Positions 49,704-59,061 of a DNA stretch of 64,000 bases are shown one piece after another. The notes under the pieces were generated by a model, which was not told the origin of the DNA, made no database searches, and saw only the letters and a list, made by a program, of their open reading frames with translations. This DNA comes from a virus: positions 1 to 64,000 of the IMG/VR virus record IMGVR_UViG_3300037247_000990; one strand, written 5' to 3'. Made by a program: the position numbers and the translations under genes. Each line of letters starts with the position of its first letter. The stretch's first letter is position 1.

Positions 49704-50158
49704 GGTTCCCCAACCACCCGGTCCTGCTCACTCGGGCCATCACCGACTCGCGCGACATCCCGTTCGCCTGGGGTACGCACGACTGCTGCCTGGCGGCCTG
49801 CAATCTCATCCAGGTCTATACCGGCCGTGACCCGGCAGTCTGGTTCCGGGGCAAGTACAAGAGCCAGGTCGGAGCCTTCCGTGCCCTCAGGCGCTATCTC
49901 GTCGAGTTCGTCGGGCCGGTAAAGCGGGAGGACCTCCTGCCGCCGGTCGTCGAGCACCTGTGCCTGATCATGGGATACCCAGAGACCACGCGATCCTGGC
50001 TCTCGACGGGAGACGTGGCGTTGGTCGCCACGCCGGAGTGCCAACGGTTCCCGACCGCCCTCGGCATCATCGTCGCCCACAGGGTCTTCATCGCCGGCAT
50101 TGACCGGGGGTTCGCAGCCAAGCCAATCGAGGAGATCATCCGCGGCTGGAAGGTGTAG
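49694..50158 (+). CDS. DUF6950 / NlpC-P60-like tail peptidase
   Basis: 154 residues from GTG. IPFAWGTHDCCLAACNLIQV has the Cys-containing helix of NlpC/P60-like cysteine peptidases as in DUF6950; RGKYKSQVGAFRAL follows. TGDVALVATP and GIIVAHRVFIAG supply further core strands, with a His in HRVF. It may cut cell-wall peptides during DNA entry. Position before the tail tip protein matches GTA-type tails. Confidence 0.75.
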   Translation: MGLRFPNHPVLLTRAITDSRDIPFAWGTHDCCLAACNLIQVYTGRDPAVWFRGKYKSQVGAFRALRRYLVEFVGPVKREDLLPPVVEHLCLIMGYPETTRSWLSTGDVALVATPECQRFPTALGIIVAHRVFIAGIDRGFAAKPIEEIIRGWKV

Positions 50159-50160
50159 CC

Positions 50161-52563
50161 GTGCCCGGGATCACCTTCGCCTTCATCCTCAAGTCGATCA
50201 TCTCGTTCGTCATCTCGTTCGCCCTCCAGAGTCTTACGAAGGCGCTGTTCGGCAAGCAGGCCGCGCCCGAAGACTTTGACTTCAAGAGAGCCGAACGCAT
50301 CGTCCGGTCGCCGATTTCACCTCGACGGGTCATCTACGGCGAGAAGCTGGTTAGCGGCCCCCTGGTATTCGCCTCCTCGACTTCCAACGACACCCTGCTC
50401 CACATGGTCGTCGTCCACGCCGCGCACGAGTGTCACGGCATAACCGACGCCTACATCTCGGACGAACGGATCCCACCCAGAAACTTTGCCGGCGACGCCG
50501 TGACGAACGGCCAATACAAGAGCCACGCGACATGGACCAGGCACCTCGGCTCCCGGAACCAGGCGGCCGACCCGAGTCTCGTCGCCGACATCCCAGAGTG
50601 GACCACGGCCCATCGTCTCCGGGGCCTCTGCTACACTCGATGGAAGTTGAAGTCGAACGAAGACCTGTTCCCGGCGGGTATCCCCAACCTCCGCGCCCTG
50701 GTTCGTGGACGGCTGATCTGGGACCCGCGCGAGACCGGGATCGCGATTCTCAGCTCGACGTTCCTCACCGCCGGCCAGGTGGAGATCGAGACGGCGGTAA
50801 ACCACAACAAGTCGAACGGCGACATCGTCTTCATAAGCGGCCACGCCTCGGAGTCCGAGAACAGGATATTCGGTGAGTACGAGATCATCTCGATCACCGG
50901 CGACGCCCACTTCGTCATCGAGCAGGACACCTCGACGGTCACCGGGGTCGGCACCGGCGGCGTCTTCAACGAGATGAAGTTCTCGCAAAACCCCGTGCTG
51001 TGCGTCCTCGACTACCTGGTCAACAGGAGCTTCGGACGAGCCGCGCCCGAGTCGGTTCTCGACCTCCCCCAGATCATCGCCGCCGCGAACACCTGCGACG
51101 AGCAAGTTGAGCTCACCGAAGTCACCGAGAACTTCACCGTTCAGGTTCTGGCGGGAGCGGCCGACGTGTTCACCAGGTCGACGACGTTCTCGCTGAATAC
51201 GGGAGGGATCGTCCGGGTGTCGTCCGACGGGGCACTGCCCGCGCCGCTGCTGGCGAACACCGACTACTATTACATCAACCTCGGCGTCAAGCCCGAGTTC
51301 GCACTGGCATCCACGCTGGACGACGCCGTCCGCCACGTCGCCATCGACATCGCCGATACCGGGTCCGGCACCCACACCATCACGCGGAAGTCCCAGGTCA
51401 GATACACCTGCAACGGCGCGTTCACGATTGACGCGCAGCCCATCGACATCCTCGGAGACATGCTGACGAGCTGCGCCGGTACCATCGTCGCGGTCCAGGG
51501 CAAGTTCAACATCTTCGTCGCCGAGCCGAGCCCGGTCGTCCATACCCTCGGCGTCGAGGACCTCAGAGGGACGCTCAGTATCGAGGCGGACCCCGACCGT
51601 CAGGCGATCTTCAACGGCGTCGTCGGCACCTTCATCTCCCCGGATAACTTCTGGCAGGCGGCGAATTTCCCGCCGGTAAGTCGTTCCCAGTTCGTCATCG
51701 ATGACGGAGCCGAGATCAACCGCGACATCGAGTTGAGGTTCACCAACGACGTGACGGAGGCCCAGCGAATCTCGACCATCCACCTCCTGCAGTCCCGCGT
51801 CGGGATGGTGGTCCTGGCCCCGACGAACCTGACCGCGATGCTCGTCAAGCCATGGGACGTGATCGCCTTCAACAACACCGTGGCGGGCTGGGCCTCCAAG
51901 GAGTTCCGCGTCATGGGATGGCAGCTCACTCCCGTCGGCAAAGGGATGGGTCTCGACCTCGACCTACAGGAGTACGACGGCGACGTGTTCTCCTGGCAAC
52001 GGGGCGACGCCAAGATCATCGCCGAGCCGCCCGCAGTCACCCTCCCGCCGTTCGCAGGGCCGATAAACCGGGACCCCACGTTCAACGGTGATGCCACGGC
52101 GGCAGCGGCGAGCTGCGTCGTAGATGGCGTGCGCGACGACTTTTCCAATGAGAACGCTGTCGATAGCGTAACTAGCGTCAATAATAACTTCGACTCGGCT
52201 GGTCAGTTCTACTCGTCGGACGCGGTCGACGACATGACCCTGGCCGGGCTCACGATCTGCCCGGCGGTTGATCAACCGGTTCAAGCCCGCCTATGGATTC
52301 TCGAGGCCGACATCGATCCGATCGCACTCGGCACGGATATCAAGGCGTTCATCTCGCGGGATGGTGGAGTGACCTTTACCGAGGTCACGCTCACCGACGA
52401 GGGCGACTTCGACAGCACGATCACGGCAACACTTGGTCGCCGAATCCTATCCGGCCAGGCCAATCTGTCGAGCCAGTCGTCCGGCACAAGCATGAGCTGG
52501 AAGATCACCACCCATAACCTCACGCAGCTAGAGATTCACGCCATAAATCTGTTCTGGAGGTAG
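50161..52563 (+). CDS. tail tip (central fibre, J/megatron-like) protein, copy 1
   Basis: 800 residues. Hydrophobic helix near the N-terminus (FILKSIISFVISFALQSLTK), then RIVRSPISPRRVIYGEKLVS, LLHMVVVHAAHECHGITDAY and QNPVLCVLDYLVNRSFGRAA, typical of J-like tip proteins that bind receptors. The sequence aligns over its length with the next gene: RYTCNGAFTIDAQPIDILGD versus RYTCNGAFTTDAAPINIMQD. Ends in a small beta domain (KAFISRDGGVTFTEVTLTDE). Tandem duplication is certain by eye. Confidence 0.82.
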   Translation: MPGITFAFILKSIISFVISFALQSLTKALFGKQAAPEDFDFKRAERIVRSPISPRRVIYGEKLVSGPLVFASSTSNDTLLHMVVVHAAHECHGITDAYISDERIPPRNFAGDAVTNGQYKSHATWTRHLGSRNQAADPSLVADIPEWTTAHRLRGLCYTRWKLKSNEDLFPAGIPNLRALVRGRLIWDPRETGIAILSSTFLTAGQVEIETAVNHNKSNGDIVFISGHASESENRIFGEYEIISITGDAHFVIEQDTSTVTGVGTGGVFNEMKFSQNPVLCVLDYLVNRSFGRAAPESVLDLPQIIAAANTCDEQVELTEVTENFTVQVLAGAADVFTRSTTFSLNTGGIVRVSSDGALPAPLLANTDYYYINLGVKPEFALASTLDDAVRHVAIDIADTGSGTHTITRKSQVRYTCNGAFTIDAQPIDILGDMLTSCAGTIVAVQGKFNIFVAEPSPVVHTLGVEDLRGTLSIEADPDRQAIFNGVVGTFISPDNFWQAANFPPVSRSQFVIDDGAEINRDIELRFTNDVTEAQRISTIHLLQSRVGMVVLAPTNLTAMLVKPWDVIAFNNTVAGWASKEFRVMGWQLTPVGKGMGLDLDLQEYDGDVFSWQRGDAKIIAEPPAVTLPPFAGPINRDPTFNGDATAAAASCVVDGVRDDFSNENAVDSVTSVNNNFDSAGQFYSSDAVDDMTLAGLTICPAVDQPVQARLWILEADIDPIALGTDIKAFISRDGGVTFTEVTLTDEGDFDSTITATLGRRILSGQANLSSQSSGTSMSWKITTHNLTQLEIHAINLFWR

Positions 52564-52565
52564 CG

Positions 52566-55500
52566 GTGGCCGGAATCGACTTCGGTGGCCTCATCGGCTC
52601 GGCGATCCTCAAGTCCATCACGTCGATGTTCGTCTCCTTCCTGTTCCAGGGCGTCATCAACGCGATCTTCGGGAAGGGCCCGGGAAGCGGTGACTTCGAC
52701 TTCAAGGCGTTCGAGCAGATAATCCGCTCGCCGGTCGCTCCCACGAGGGTGATCTACGGTCAGAAGCTCGTCGCCGGTCCACTGGTGTTCGCCGAGACGA
52801 CGGACGGCGACAAGTTTCTCCACCTCGTCGTCGCGCACGCCGGCCACGAGTGCCACGACTTCACGGACCTGTACGTTGACGATCAGCGCATCCCGCCGAG
52901 AGACATGAGCGGTGACGAGGTCAGCGCCACCGACTTTGCAGGCTTCGTCCGCCGCACGATCCACCTCGGATCGCCGAACCAGGCCGCGGACTCAAACCTG
53001 GTCGCCGACGTTGGTATCTGGACCGCCGACCACCGTCTCAGGGGCATCTGCTACGGGCGCTATCGGCTGAAGGCCAATGAAGTCGTCTTCCGGAGTGTCC
53101 CGCAGCCGGCGCGCGACTCTCCCAGAGGCGGGCTCCAAGCACTCCCGAGGGGACCGGCTCCAGAGGGTGCATCTCTACTCAACCAACCTGGGCCGACCAG
53201 GGGCGCGCCGTTTATTCCGTTCCCCACCGGCATCCCCAACCTCCGCATCCTGATTCGCGGCCGGAAGGTCTGGGACCCGCGCGACAGCGGCCTGGCGATA
53301 GCCTCGTCGTCGTTCCTGACGGCGGGGCAGGTAGAGATCGAGACCGTGTCGAGCCACGGTAAGGCGGTCGGTGATACGATCTTCATCGCCGGCCACGCTC
53401 AGGAGCAGGAGAACGTCATCTTCGGCGAGTATGTCGTCGAGGCGGTCGGCGGCGCGCGGTACCTCACCATCGGCCAGGTGACGGACACGATCACGGGCGT
53501 CGGGACCGGAGGGACGATGTACGACATGAAGTTCCACCACAACCCGGTGCTCTGCATCCTCGACTATCTGGTGAATAAGGATTTCGGCCGGGCGTCGCCG
53601 GAGTCGTTCCTGAACCTCCCCCAGATCAAGGCCGCCGCGAACACCTGCGACGAGCAGGTGGTCCTGACATTAAGGGAGGACTTCTTCACCGCCGTCCCCG
53701 GTGAGCTCATCACTGGTCAGGAAGAAGATAATTTTCTCCGGCGCACCAACGCTAACTTCCCCATCAACACGGGGTCTCTCATGCGCGTAAGGACCAGCGG
53801 GACGTTGCCAGCGGGCTTGAGCGCCGAGACCGATTACTACTACATCCATCTTGGCACCATGGATGAGTTCGAGCTGGCGACCTCCTATGTCAACGCTATC
53901 CGCGGGGTCGGCATCCGGGTCGAAGATGACGGTACCGGCACCCACGTCCTAACTCGTTTCAGCCAGCCGAGGTACACCTGCAACGGCGCATTCACCACTG
54001 ACGCCGCGCCGATCAACATCATGCAGGACTTGCTGACGAGCTGCGCCGGCAACCTGGTCAACGTAGCGGGCAAGTTCCACATCAACGTCGGCGCGCCGGA
54101 CCCGGTCACGTTCACCATGGAGACCTCTCATCAGAGGGGCGAGGTCGAGATCGAGACCGACAGTGATCGGCGCAACAGGCTAAACCGGGTGAGCGGGATA
54201 TTCGTCTCGCCCGACAACTTCTGGCAGCCGTCCGACTTCCCCTCGGTCAAGCGCCAGCAGTTCATCGACGACGACGGGCTCGAGCTGAACCGGGACATCG
54301 AGCTTCGGTTCACCAACGATCAGGTCGAGGCCCAGCGAATCGCCACCATCCACCTGCTGTGCTCGCGGTTCGCGATCAGCACCAACGTCCTGGTAAACCT
54401 CCACCCCATGACGGTCGCTCCGTGGGACGTGATCGCCTTCAACAACAGCGCGCTCTCGTGGGCGGCCAAGGAGTTCCGCGTCCTCGGCTGGGCGATGGTG
54501 CCGGACGGCAAGTCACTGGGCCTGATGATGGACATGATCGCGTACGACGCGGACTGCTACGTCTGGCCTGGGGGCGAGGCCATGCTCGCGATCCCACCGC
54601 CTCTACCGGACATCAGACCCCCCGCCGAACCTCCCGAGCCTATCTTGGACCCCGACGGCGGGCGCGGTGAGTGCACTGTCAACGGGCTCATCGACACCTT
54701 CCCCGATGAGAACGGCATCGACCAGGCGCTCTCGTCAGGCATCGCCTACGACGCGGCGGGCGACCTCTACACCGGCGGGACGATCTGGGTCGTCATTGAC
54801 TTCGACGGTGAGATCGTCACCTCACCCGACGGCATCAACTGGACCCAACAGACGAACCCCAACCAAGGAGTCCCGTTCGCCGCCGTCACGGGGCTCGCGA
54901 CCGACCGCAAGGGCAACTGGATAATTGCAGCCACCGTGGGGCGAATACTAACGTCACCTGACACGGTAAACTGGACGCTGCGGCTTCTCAACGAGACCGA
55001 CTTCTTTTGTAAACACGCTATCTTCTATCCCGACGACGAGGTGTTCGTCGTCACCACCGACGACCCGGACCCAACACCCGATGAGTTCTCATCGCGAATC
55101 CACAGGTCCGCCGACGGGGCCTCGTGGATCACGGCACACGAGTTCCCGGCCAGCCCCTTCGTCGACACATTTACCGCTAATGCGTTAGCTCACGACGGAT
55201 TCGGGACGATCATGGCCGTCGGTAAGAGTGGGTTGACCCCAGGGCTCGCGGCTTCGTCCGCCCGGTCATTAGACGGCGGCTTCTCATGGAGCAGGAAGCC
55301 CCTCCACGATGGCGTCTTCGTCAGGATCGAGAGCGACCACGGCGCGACCACGGGAGGCCCTATCACGGTGGCGGCCGGGGCAGAGACGGGCGATGAAAAG
55401 CTCTGGTTGACCGGCGACGGTGAGGACTGGACGAACCAGACGGATCAGCCCTTCACCTTTAACATCATCGCCCTGGGATACGGCAACGACCTTTGGCTCG

Positions 55501-56063
55501 GCGGTGATCTGGGGACGAGGCTCGCCAACTCGCCAGATGGTCAGCACTGGACACAGTTTACGAATCCTTTGTCTCCGCTCAAGATCATCCGTGATTTTCA
55601 TTGGTCCGAGGAGCAGCAGCTATGGGTGATGGTGGGCAATGACAGCTCGATATTGACGTCACCGGACGGCACTAACTGGACGCAGCGGACCGTCCCCATT
55701 TCAGGTGCGATCTTCATACAGGTTGAAAACGGACCGGCGAACATGGTCCTCGTCTCCGCCGGGCAGTGCCCGGCTAGGTTCGTCCCCTCCGTCGCCACCA
55801 TATTCGTTGTCGAGAAGGACATCGACGCGGTCGAGTTGGGCGTCGATCTCAAAATATCGGCGTCGCGCGACGATGGAGTGACATTCACCGAAGGAACGAT
55901 CGAGGATGTTGGGAATCTCGACCTGACGTCAGGTAGGCGCATCCTTAAAGCAGTCGTACTCCTGACCAGCCAACCATCAGGCTCCGCGATGCGCTGGAAG
56001 ATCGAGACCGACAACGTCAAGTCCGTTGAGATCCACAGCGTTGAGATGTCCTGGAGCCGGTAA
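52566..56063 (+). CDS. tail tip protein, copy 2, with inserted beta-propeller
   Basis: 1165 residues from GTG. Residues 1-175 and 220-690 follow copy 1 closely. Two inserts differ: about 43 residues near 176-218 (PARDSPRGGLQALPRG), and about 350 residues near 720-1065 forming a propeller with seven Asp-box motifs (SPDGINW, SPDTVNW, SADGASW, SLDGGFSW, TGDGEDW, SPDGQHW, SPDGTNW). The last ~90 residues return to the copy 1 end. The propeller is likely a glycan-binding receptor domain. Confidence 0.85.
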   Translation: MAGIDFGGLIGSAILKSITSMFVSFLFQGVINAIFGKGPGSGDFDFKAFEQIIRSPVAPTRVIYGQKLVAGPLVFAETTDGDKFLHLVVAHAGHECHDFTDLYVDDQRIPPRDMSGDEVSATDFAGFVRRTIHLGSPNQAADSNLVADVGIWTADHRLRGICYGRYRLKANEVVFRSVPQPARDSPRGGLQALPRGPAPEGASLLNQPGPTRGAPFIPFPTGIPNLRILIRGRKVWDPRDSGLAIASSSFLTAGQVEIETVSSHGKAVGDTIFIAGHAQEQENVIFGEYVVEAVGGARYLTIGQVTDTITGVGTGGTMYDMKFHHNPVLCILDYLVNKDFGRASPESFLNLPQIKAAANTCDEQVVLTLREDFFTAVPGELITGQEEDNFLRRTNANFPINTGSLMRVRTSGTLPAGLSAETDYYYIHLGTMDEFELATSYVNAIRGVGIRVEDDGTGTHVLTRFSQPRYTCNGAFTTDAAPINIMQDLLTSCAGNLVNVAGKFHINVGAPDPVTFTMETSHQRGEVEIETDSDRRNRLNRVSGIFVSPDNFWQPSDFPSVKRQQFIDDDGLELNRDIELRFTNDQVEAQRIATIHLLCSRFAISTNVLVNLHPMTVAPWDVIAFNNSALSWAAKEFRVLGWAMVPDGKSLGLMMDMIAYDADCYVWPGGEAMLAIPPPLPDIRPPAEPPEPILDPDGGRGECTVNGLIDTFPDENGIDQALSSGIAYDAAGDLYTGGTIWVVIDFDGEIVTSPDGINWTQQTNPNQGVPFAAVTGLATDRKGNWIIAATVGRILTSPDTVNWTLRLLNETDFFCKHAIFYPDDEVFVVTTDDPDPTPDEFSSRIHRSADGASWITAHEFPASPFVDTFTANALAHDGFGTIMAVGKSGLTPGLAASSARSLDGGFSWSRKPLHDGVFVRIESDHGATTGGPITVAAGAETGDEKLWLTGDGEDWTNQTDQPFTFNIIALGYGNDLWLGGDLGTRLANSPDGQHWTQFTNPLSPLKIIRDFHWSEEQQLWVMVGNDSSILTSPDGTNWTQRTVPISGAIFIQVENGPANMVLVSAGQCPARFVPSVATIFVVEKDIDAVELGVDLKISASRDDGVTFTEGTIEDVGNLDLTSGRRILKAVVLLTSQPSGSAMRWKIETDNVKSVEIHSVEMSWSR

Positions 56064-56110
56064 CGGCCCCGTGATCGAAAAGTGTCATCGGATGGGGATA
56101 CAATTTAGCA

Positions 56111-56410
56111 ATGAAGCCCGGGCTCCTTATCGTGGCGGCACTGATCGTCTTCATAACGACAGCCTCCGCAGATATGCGGTGCGGGCCGCGCGACACCGTC
56201 CTGTCCGTGATAACGGGGGTGAGGTATGCCGAGCGACTCTCCAGCATCGGCCTGGGTTTGAACGGCGTGGTGATCGAAGTCTGGGGCAACCCCATCACGG
56301 GATCGTTCACGATCACGACCACCAATACCCTCGGTTGGACGTGCATCGTCTTTTCGGGGCACGGATGGGAACAGCGACAGATTGCGCCAATGAATGAGAG
56401 AGATTCGTGA
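56111..56410 (+). CDS. secreted hypothetical protein
   Basis: 99 residues. MKPGLLIVAALIVFITTASA is a clear signal peptide with an AxA cleavage site near residue 20. The mature part (VLSVITGVRYAERLSSIGLG, NTLGWTCIVFSGHGWEQRQ) is beta-rich with two Cys, likely a disulphide. Similar small periplasmic proteins occur in alphaproteobacteria and their phages. Start of the lysis region. Confidence 0.65.
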   Translation: MKPGLLIVAALIVFITTASADMRCGPRDTVLSVITGVRYAERLSSIGLGLNGVVIEVWGNPITGSFTITTTNTLGWTCIVFSGHGWEQRQIAPMNERDS

Positions 56411-56688
56411 TGCAATATATCCAGACTGTTCTAACAGCCCTGCTAATCGCGGCTGTCCTGTGGATCGCCGACACCACCAATACGAACGACAAGACTCTAG
56501 CCGTCATCGCCGTCAAGATCGAGCACCTCACGGACGAGTCCGCCGAGATCAAGCAAGCCGTTCAGGCGCGACCGAGTGGCGAGAGTTTCACCCACCTGAC
56601 GAACAAGGTCGGCGATCTCGACGGCGAGATCACTCGACTGCGCCAGACGATCAACGCCTTCATCGCCTCCGGTCTGGGAGGGGAATAA
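56410..56688 (+). CDS. membrane protein with coiled coil (i-spanin or holin candidate)
   Basis: 92 residues from the ATG in TGATG. One N-terminal transmembrane helix (TVLTALLIAAVLWIADTTNT), then a long coiled coil (FTHLTNKVGDLDGEITRLRQ). This layout matches inner-membrane spanins; the lipoprotein at 59058 could be its outer-membrane partner. Position before the endolysin supports a lysis function. Confidence 0.55.
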   Translation: MQYIQTVLTALLIAAVLWIADTTNTNDKTLAVIAVKIEHLTDESAEIKQAVQARPSGESFTHLTNKVGDLDGEITRLRQTINAFIASGLGGE

Positions 56689-56690
56689 CC

Positions 56691-57005
56691 ATGAGGATGA
56701 AGAAGGGGGTCGATGTCGCCAACATCCAACCCCAGATCGTCCTGGCATTAATCACCGCCAACAACCTCTATCGCGACGAAGGGGTCGAGCTGGTCTACAC
56801 TTCCGGGCGCGACGGGGAGCACTCTCTGACCTCGCTCCACTACTCCGGGAACGCCGTGGACCTGCGGAGCCGCGACCTCAAGGCGAAGAACCGTCTCCTA
56901 CCGGCGCTAATTCGCGACCGCCTTGCGGATCGCCTCGGCGTGGACTATGACGTGGTCTTGGAAAAGAACCACATCCATCTGGAATACCAACCCCGGAGGC
57001 GATGA
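56691..57005 (+). CDS. endolysin, peptidase M15 family
   Basis: 104 residues. TSGRDGEHSLTSLHYSGNAV and DLRSRDLKAKNR provide the His and Asp zinc ligands, VVLEKNHIHLEYQ the catalytic Glu and the HxH motif. This is an M15A D-Ala-D-Ala carboxypeptidase/L-Ala-D-Glu peptidase-like endolysin that cuts peptidoglycan cross-links. It has no signal sequence, so release by a holin is expected. Overlaps the M4 protease gene by four bases. Confidence 0.85.
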   Translation: MRMKKGVDVANIQPQIVLALITANNLYRDEGVELVYTSGRDGEHSLTSLHYSGNAVDLRSRDLKAKNRLLPALIRDRLADRLGVDYDVVLEKNHIHLEYQPRRR

Positions 57006-58183
57006 TGACCCGCTGCTGCTTCGTACCCCCGATCGTCGAGGAGAACTTGATTGAAGCGGGGGTTACGACGAAGACGCCTGAATACGAACTTGCCGATGCC
57101 GCCCGAGTGCGCCGGATGTTAAAGCCCCGCATGATCGCGACGAAGTTTCGCTCGCAGTTTATAAACCAGGGCCGGCTACGGTCCGAGGTCATCGTCTACG
57201 ACTGCGAGAACTCCTGGCAGCTCCGCAAGGTCAAGGTCTGGGAGGGAAGACTCCCGAAGACCGAGTATGATCACGGCGGGGAACCCAAGGACGACCCCGA
57301 CATCTTTAACGGCCTCGAGCGTGGGAGCGATGCGGACTGCGCGGCACGGTTCGGCATCGGCATCGTCCGCTGGCTCCGGGATTCCCTCCAACGGGGCGGG
57401 ATCGACGGCAAGGGCGGTCGCGTTATCATCAACATTCGGTACGGAGAGAACTACAACAACGCCTTCTGGGACGGCGACGAGCTGACTCTGGGCGGCGGCG
57501 ACGGGCAAATCTTCGTCTCCTTCGCCAAGAGCCCCGACGTGGTCGCCCACGAGATCGGTCACGGGATCATCCAGGCGGAGTCCGCCCTTGAATATCAGGG
57601 CGAGAGCGGGGCGTTGAACGAGCACTTCGCCGACGTTCTCGGCATCGCCATCCAGAACACGCTGTCGCCGCCCGGCTGGCTCATCGGCGACGAGATCATG
57701 GGGTGGGCCCTGCAGGGCGAGGCCCTGCGCTCGATGATCGCGCCCGGCACCGCCTATGACAACCGGCTGATGGGGAAGGACCCGCAGCCCGGTCACTATG
57801 ACGACCGCTACCAGGGCGCGGCCGACCACGGGGGCGTCCACATCAACTCGGGTATCCCCAACCGGGCCTTCGCCATTGCCGCCGAGCGCATCGGCATCGA
57901 GACGGCGGCTCGGGTCTGGTACACGGCCCTCCCGCTCCTGGCCCCGCGCTCGACGCTTAGGGAACTTCCAGGGGTCATCGACCTGGCTGCTCGCGAGCTC
58001 ATAATTCGCCGGGCAGACGCGATGGAGGACGAGGTCGTCGACGACTACTGTCATCGCGACGAGAATACGAGCGGCTTCCTCAGGGCGGGCGGCCTGCAGG
58101 CAATTCGAGATGCCTTCCGCATGGTGGGCCTGTCCGGTCCGGCTAAGAAGGCGTTTGCCATCGGCGGGGTGATCAGACCGTGA
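57002..58183 (+). CDS. thermolysin-family (M4) metallopeptidase
   Basis: 393 residues. DVVAHEIGHGIIQAESALEY carries the zinc HExxH motif, and SGALNEHFADVLGIAI the third ligand (ExxxD). HGGVHINSGIPNRAFAIAAE supplies the C-terminal catalytic His region. The N-terminus CCFVPPIVEENLIEAG resembles the propeptide signature of protealysin-like M4 enzymes, which lack signal peptides. Secreted bacterial proteases of this family are common, phage ones are rare. Located between endolysin and patatin genes, it likely digests envelope proteins during lysis or entry. Confidence 0.87.
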   Translation: MMTRCCFVPPIVEENLIEAGVTTKTPEYELADAARVRRMLKPRMIATKFRSQFINQGRLRSEVIVYDCENSWQLRKVKVWEGRLPKTEYDHGGEPKDDPDIFNGLERGSDADCAARFGIGIVRWLRDSLQRGGIDGKGGRVIINIRYGENYNNAFWDGDELTLGGGDGQIFVSFAKSPDVVAHEIGHGIIQAESALEYQGESGALNEHFADVLGIAIQNTLSPPGWLIGDEIMGWALQGEALRSMIAPGTAYDNRLMGKDPQPGHYDDRYQGAADHGGVHINSGIPNRAFAIAAERIGIETAARVWYTALPLLAPRSTLRELPGVIDLAARELIIRRADAMEDEVVDDYCHRDENTSGFLRAGGLQAIRDAFRMVGLSGPAKKAFAIGGVIRP

Positions 58184-59061
58184 AGCGTGTCCTGTCCATC
58201 GACGGAGGGGGCATGTTGGGAGTCATCCCGGCCTACATTCTGAATAAGATCGAACAGGGAACCGGCAAGTCCTGCTCCGATATGTTCGACCTCATCGCCG
58301 GCACCTCGACCGGCGGCATCATCGCCATCGGCCTGAGCAAGCCCGACCCGTTCAGTGCGCGCGACGCCATGGAACTCTACCTCCAGCACGGCCCCGCGAT
58401 CTTCAAGAAGCGATGGCTGTTCCCGCTGGTGAACAAGTACGACCCGAAGGCCCTCGCCAGCATCCTCCGGGACAAGTTGGGGACTGACCCGTTCTCAAAG
58501 TGCTCGACACCCTGCCTGGTCCCCGCCTATGACCTGCGCAACCGCCGCCTTCAAATTTTCAAGTCGTGGCGCAATGCGGAGCCCAGGAACGACTGGCCGC
58601 TGTGGGAGGTAGGGCTGGCTACGTCGTCGGCCCCCACCTACTTCCGGGCCCACAGCGGCATGTGGGACGGCGGCGTCGGTGCCAACTGCCCGGCGATGTG
58701 CGCCTTCGTCGAGGCCCGCCGCCTCTGGCCCAACGAGCGGATCCGCGTCGTGTCCATGGGCACCGGCACGTCGGCGAGTGCCATCGACCCAGATGGGCGG
58801 TCTACCCGGCGGCCGATCAACTTCGCGGTCCACCAGCTCCTGCACGTCTTCATGGACGCCCAGATGGACGCGCCGCACTACCAGCTCAAGCACCTTCTGC
58901 GCGGCCGCTACGTTCGCGTCCAGGGTCCGTTCGAGGCCGCGTCCGACAAGATGGATGACGCCTCGGCCGCCCAGCGCCGCGCCCTGCTCGTGGATGCCCG
59001 GAGCATCATGTACCAGAACCGCCGGGCCATCGCCCGGCTCATCGAGGAACTGAAACAATGA
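58180..59061 (+). CDS. patatin-like phospholipase
   Basis: 293 residues from GTG. VLSIDGGGMLGVIPAYIL provides the oxyanion-hole GGGxxG, DLIAGTSTGGIIAIGLSK the nucleophile elbow GTSTG, and MWDGGVGANCP the catalytic Asp (DGG). It should cleave membrane phospholipids. The gene overlaps the M4 protease and lipoprotein genes, so all three are expressed together; membrane attack at lysis is the simplest role. Patatins also act in anti-phage defence, so phage use here is notable. Confidence 0.87.
   Translation: MKRVLSIDGGGMLGVIPAYILNKIEQGTGKSCSDMFDLIAGTSTGGIIAIGLSKPDPFSARDAMELYLQHGPAIFKKRWLFPLVNKYDPKALASILRDKLGTDPFSKCSTPCLVPAYDLRNRRLQIFKSWRNAEPRNDWPLWEVGLATSSAPTYFRAHSGMWDGGVGANCPAMCAFVEARRLWPNERIRVVSMGTGTSASAIDPDGRSTRRPINFAVHQLLHVFMDAQMDAPHYQLKHLLRGRYVRVQGPFEAASDKMDDASAAQRRALLVDARSIMYQNRRAIARLIEELKQ

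Noticed and set aside
50317-51783. 488-codon open frame on the minus strand
   Set aside because: Antisense image of the tail-tip gene in GC-rich DNA; no ribosome site or protein family, opposed to the clear sense gene.
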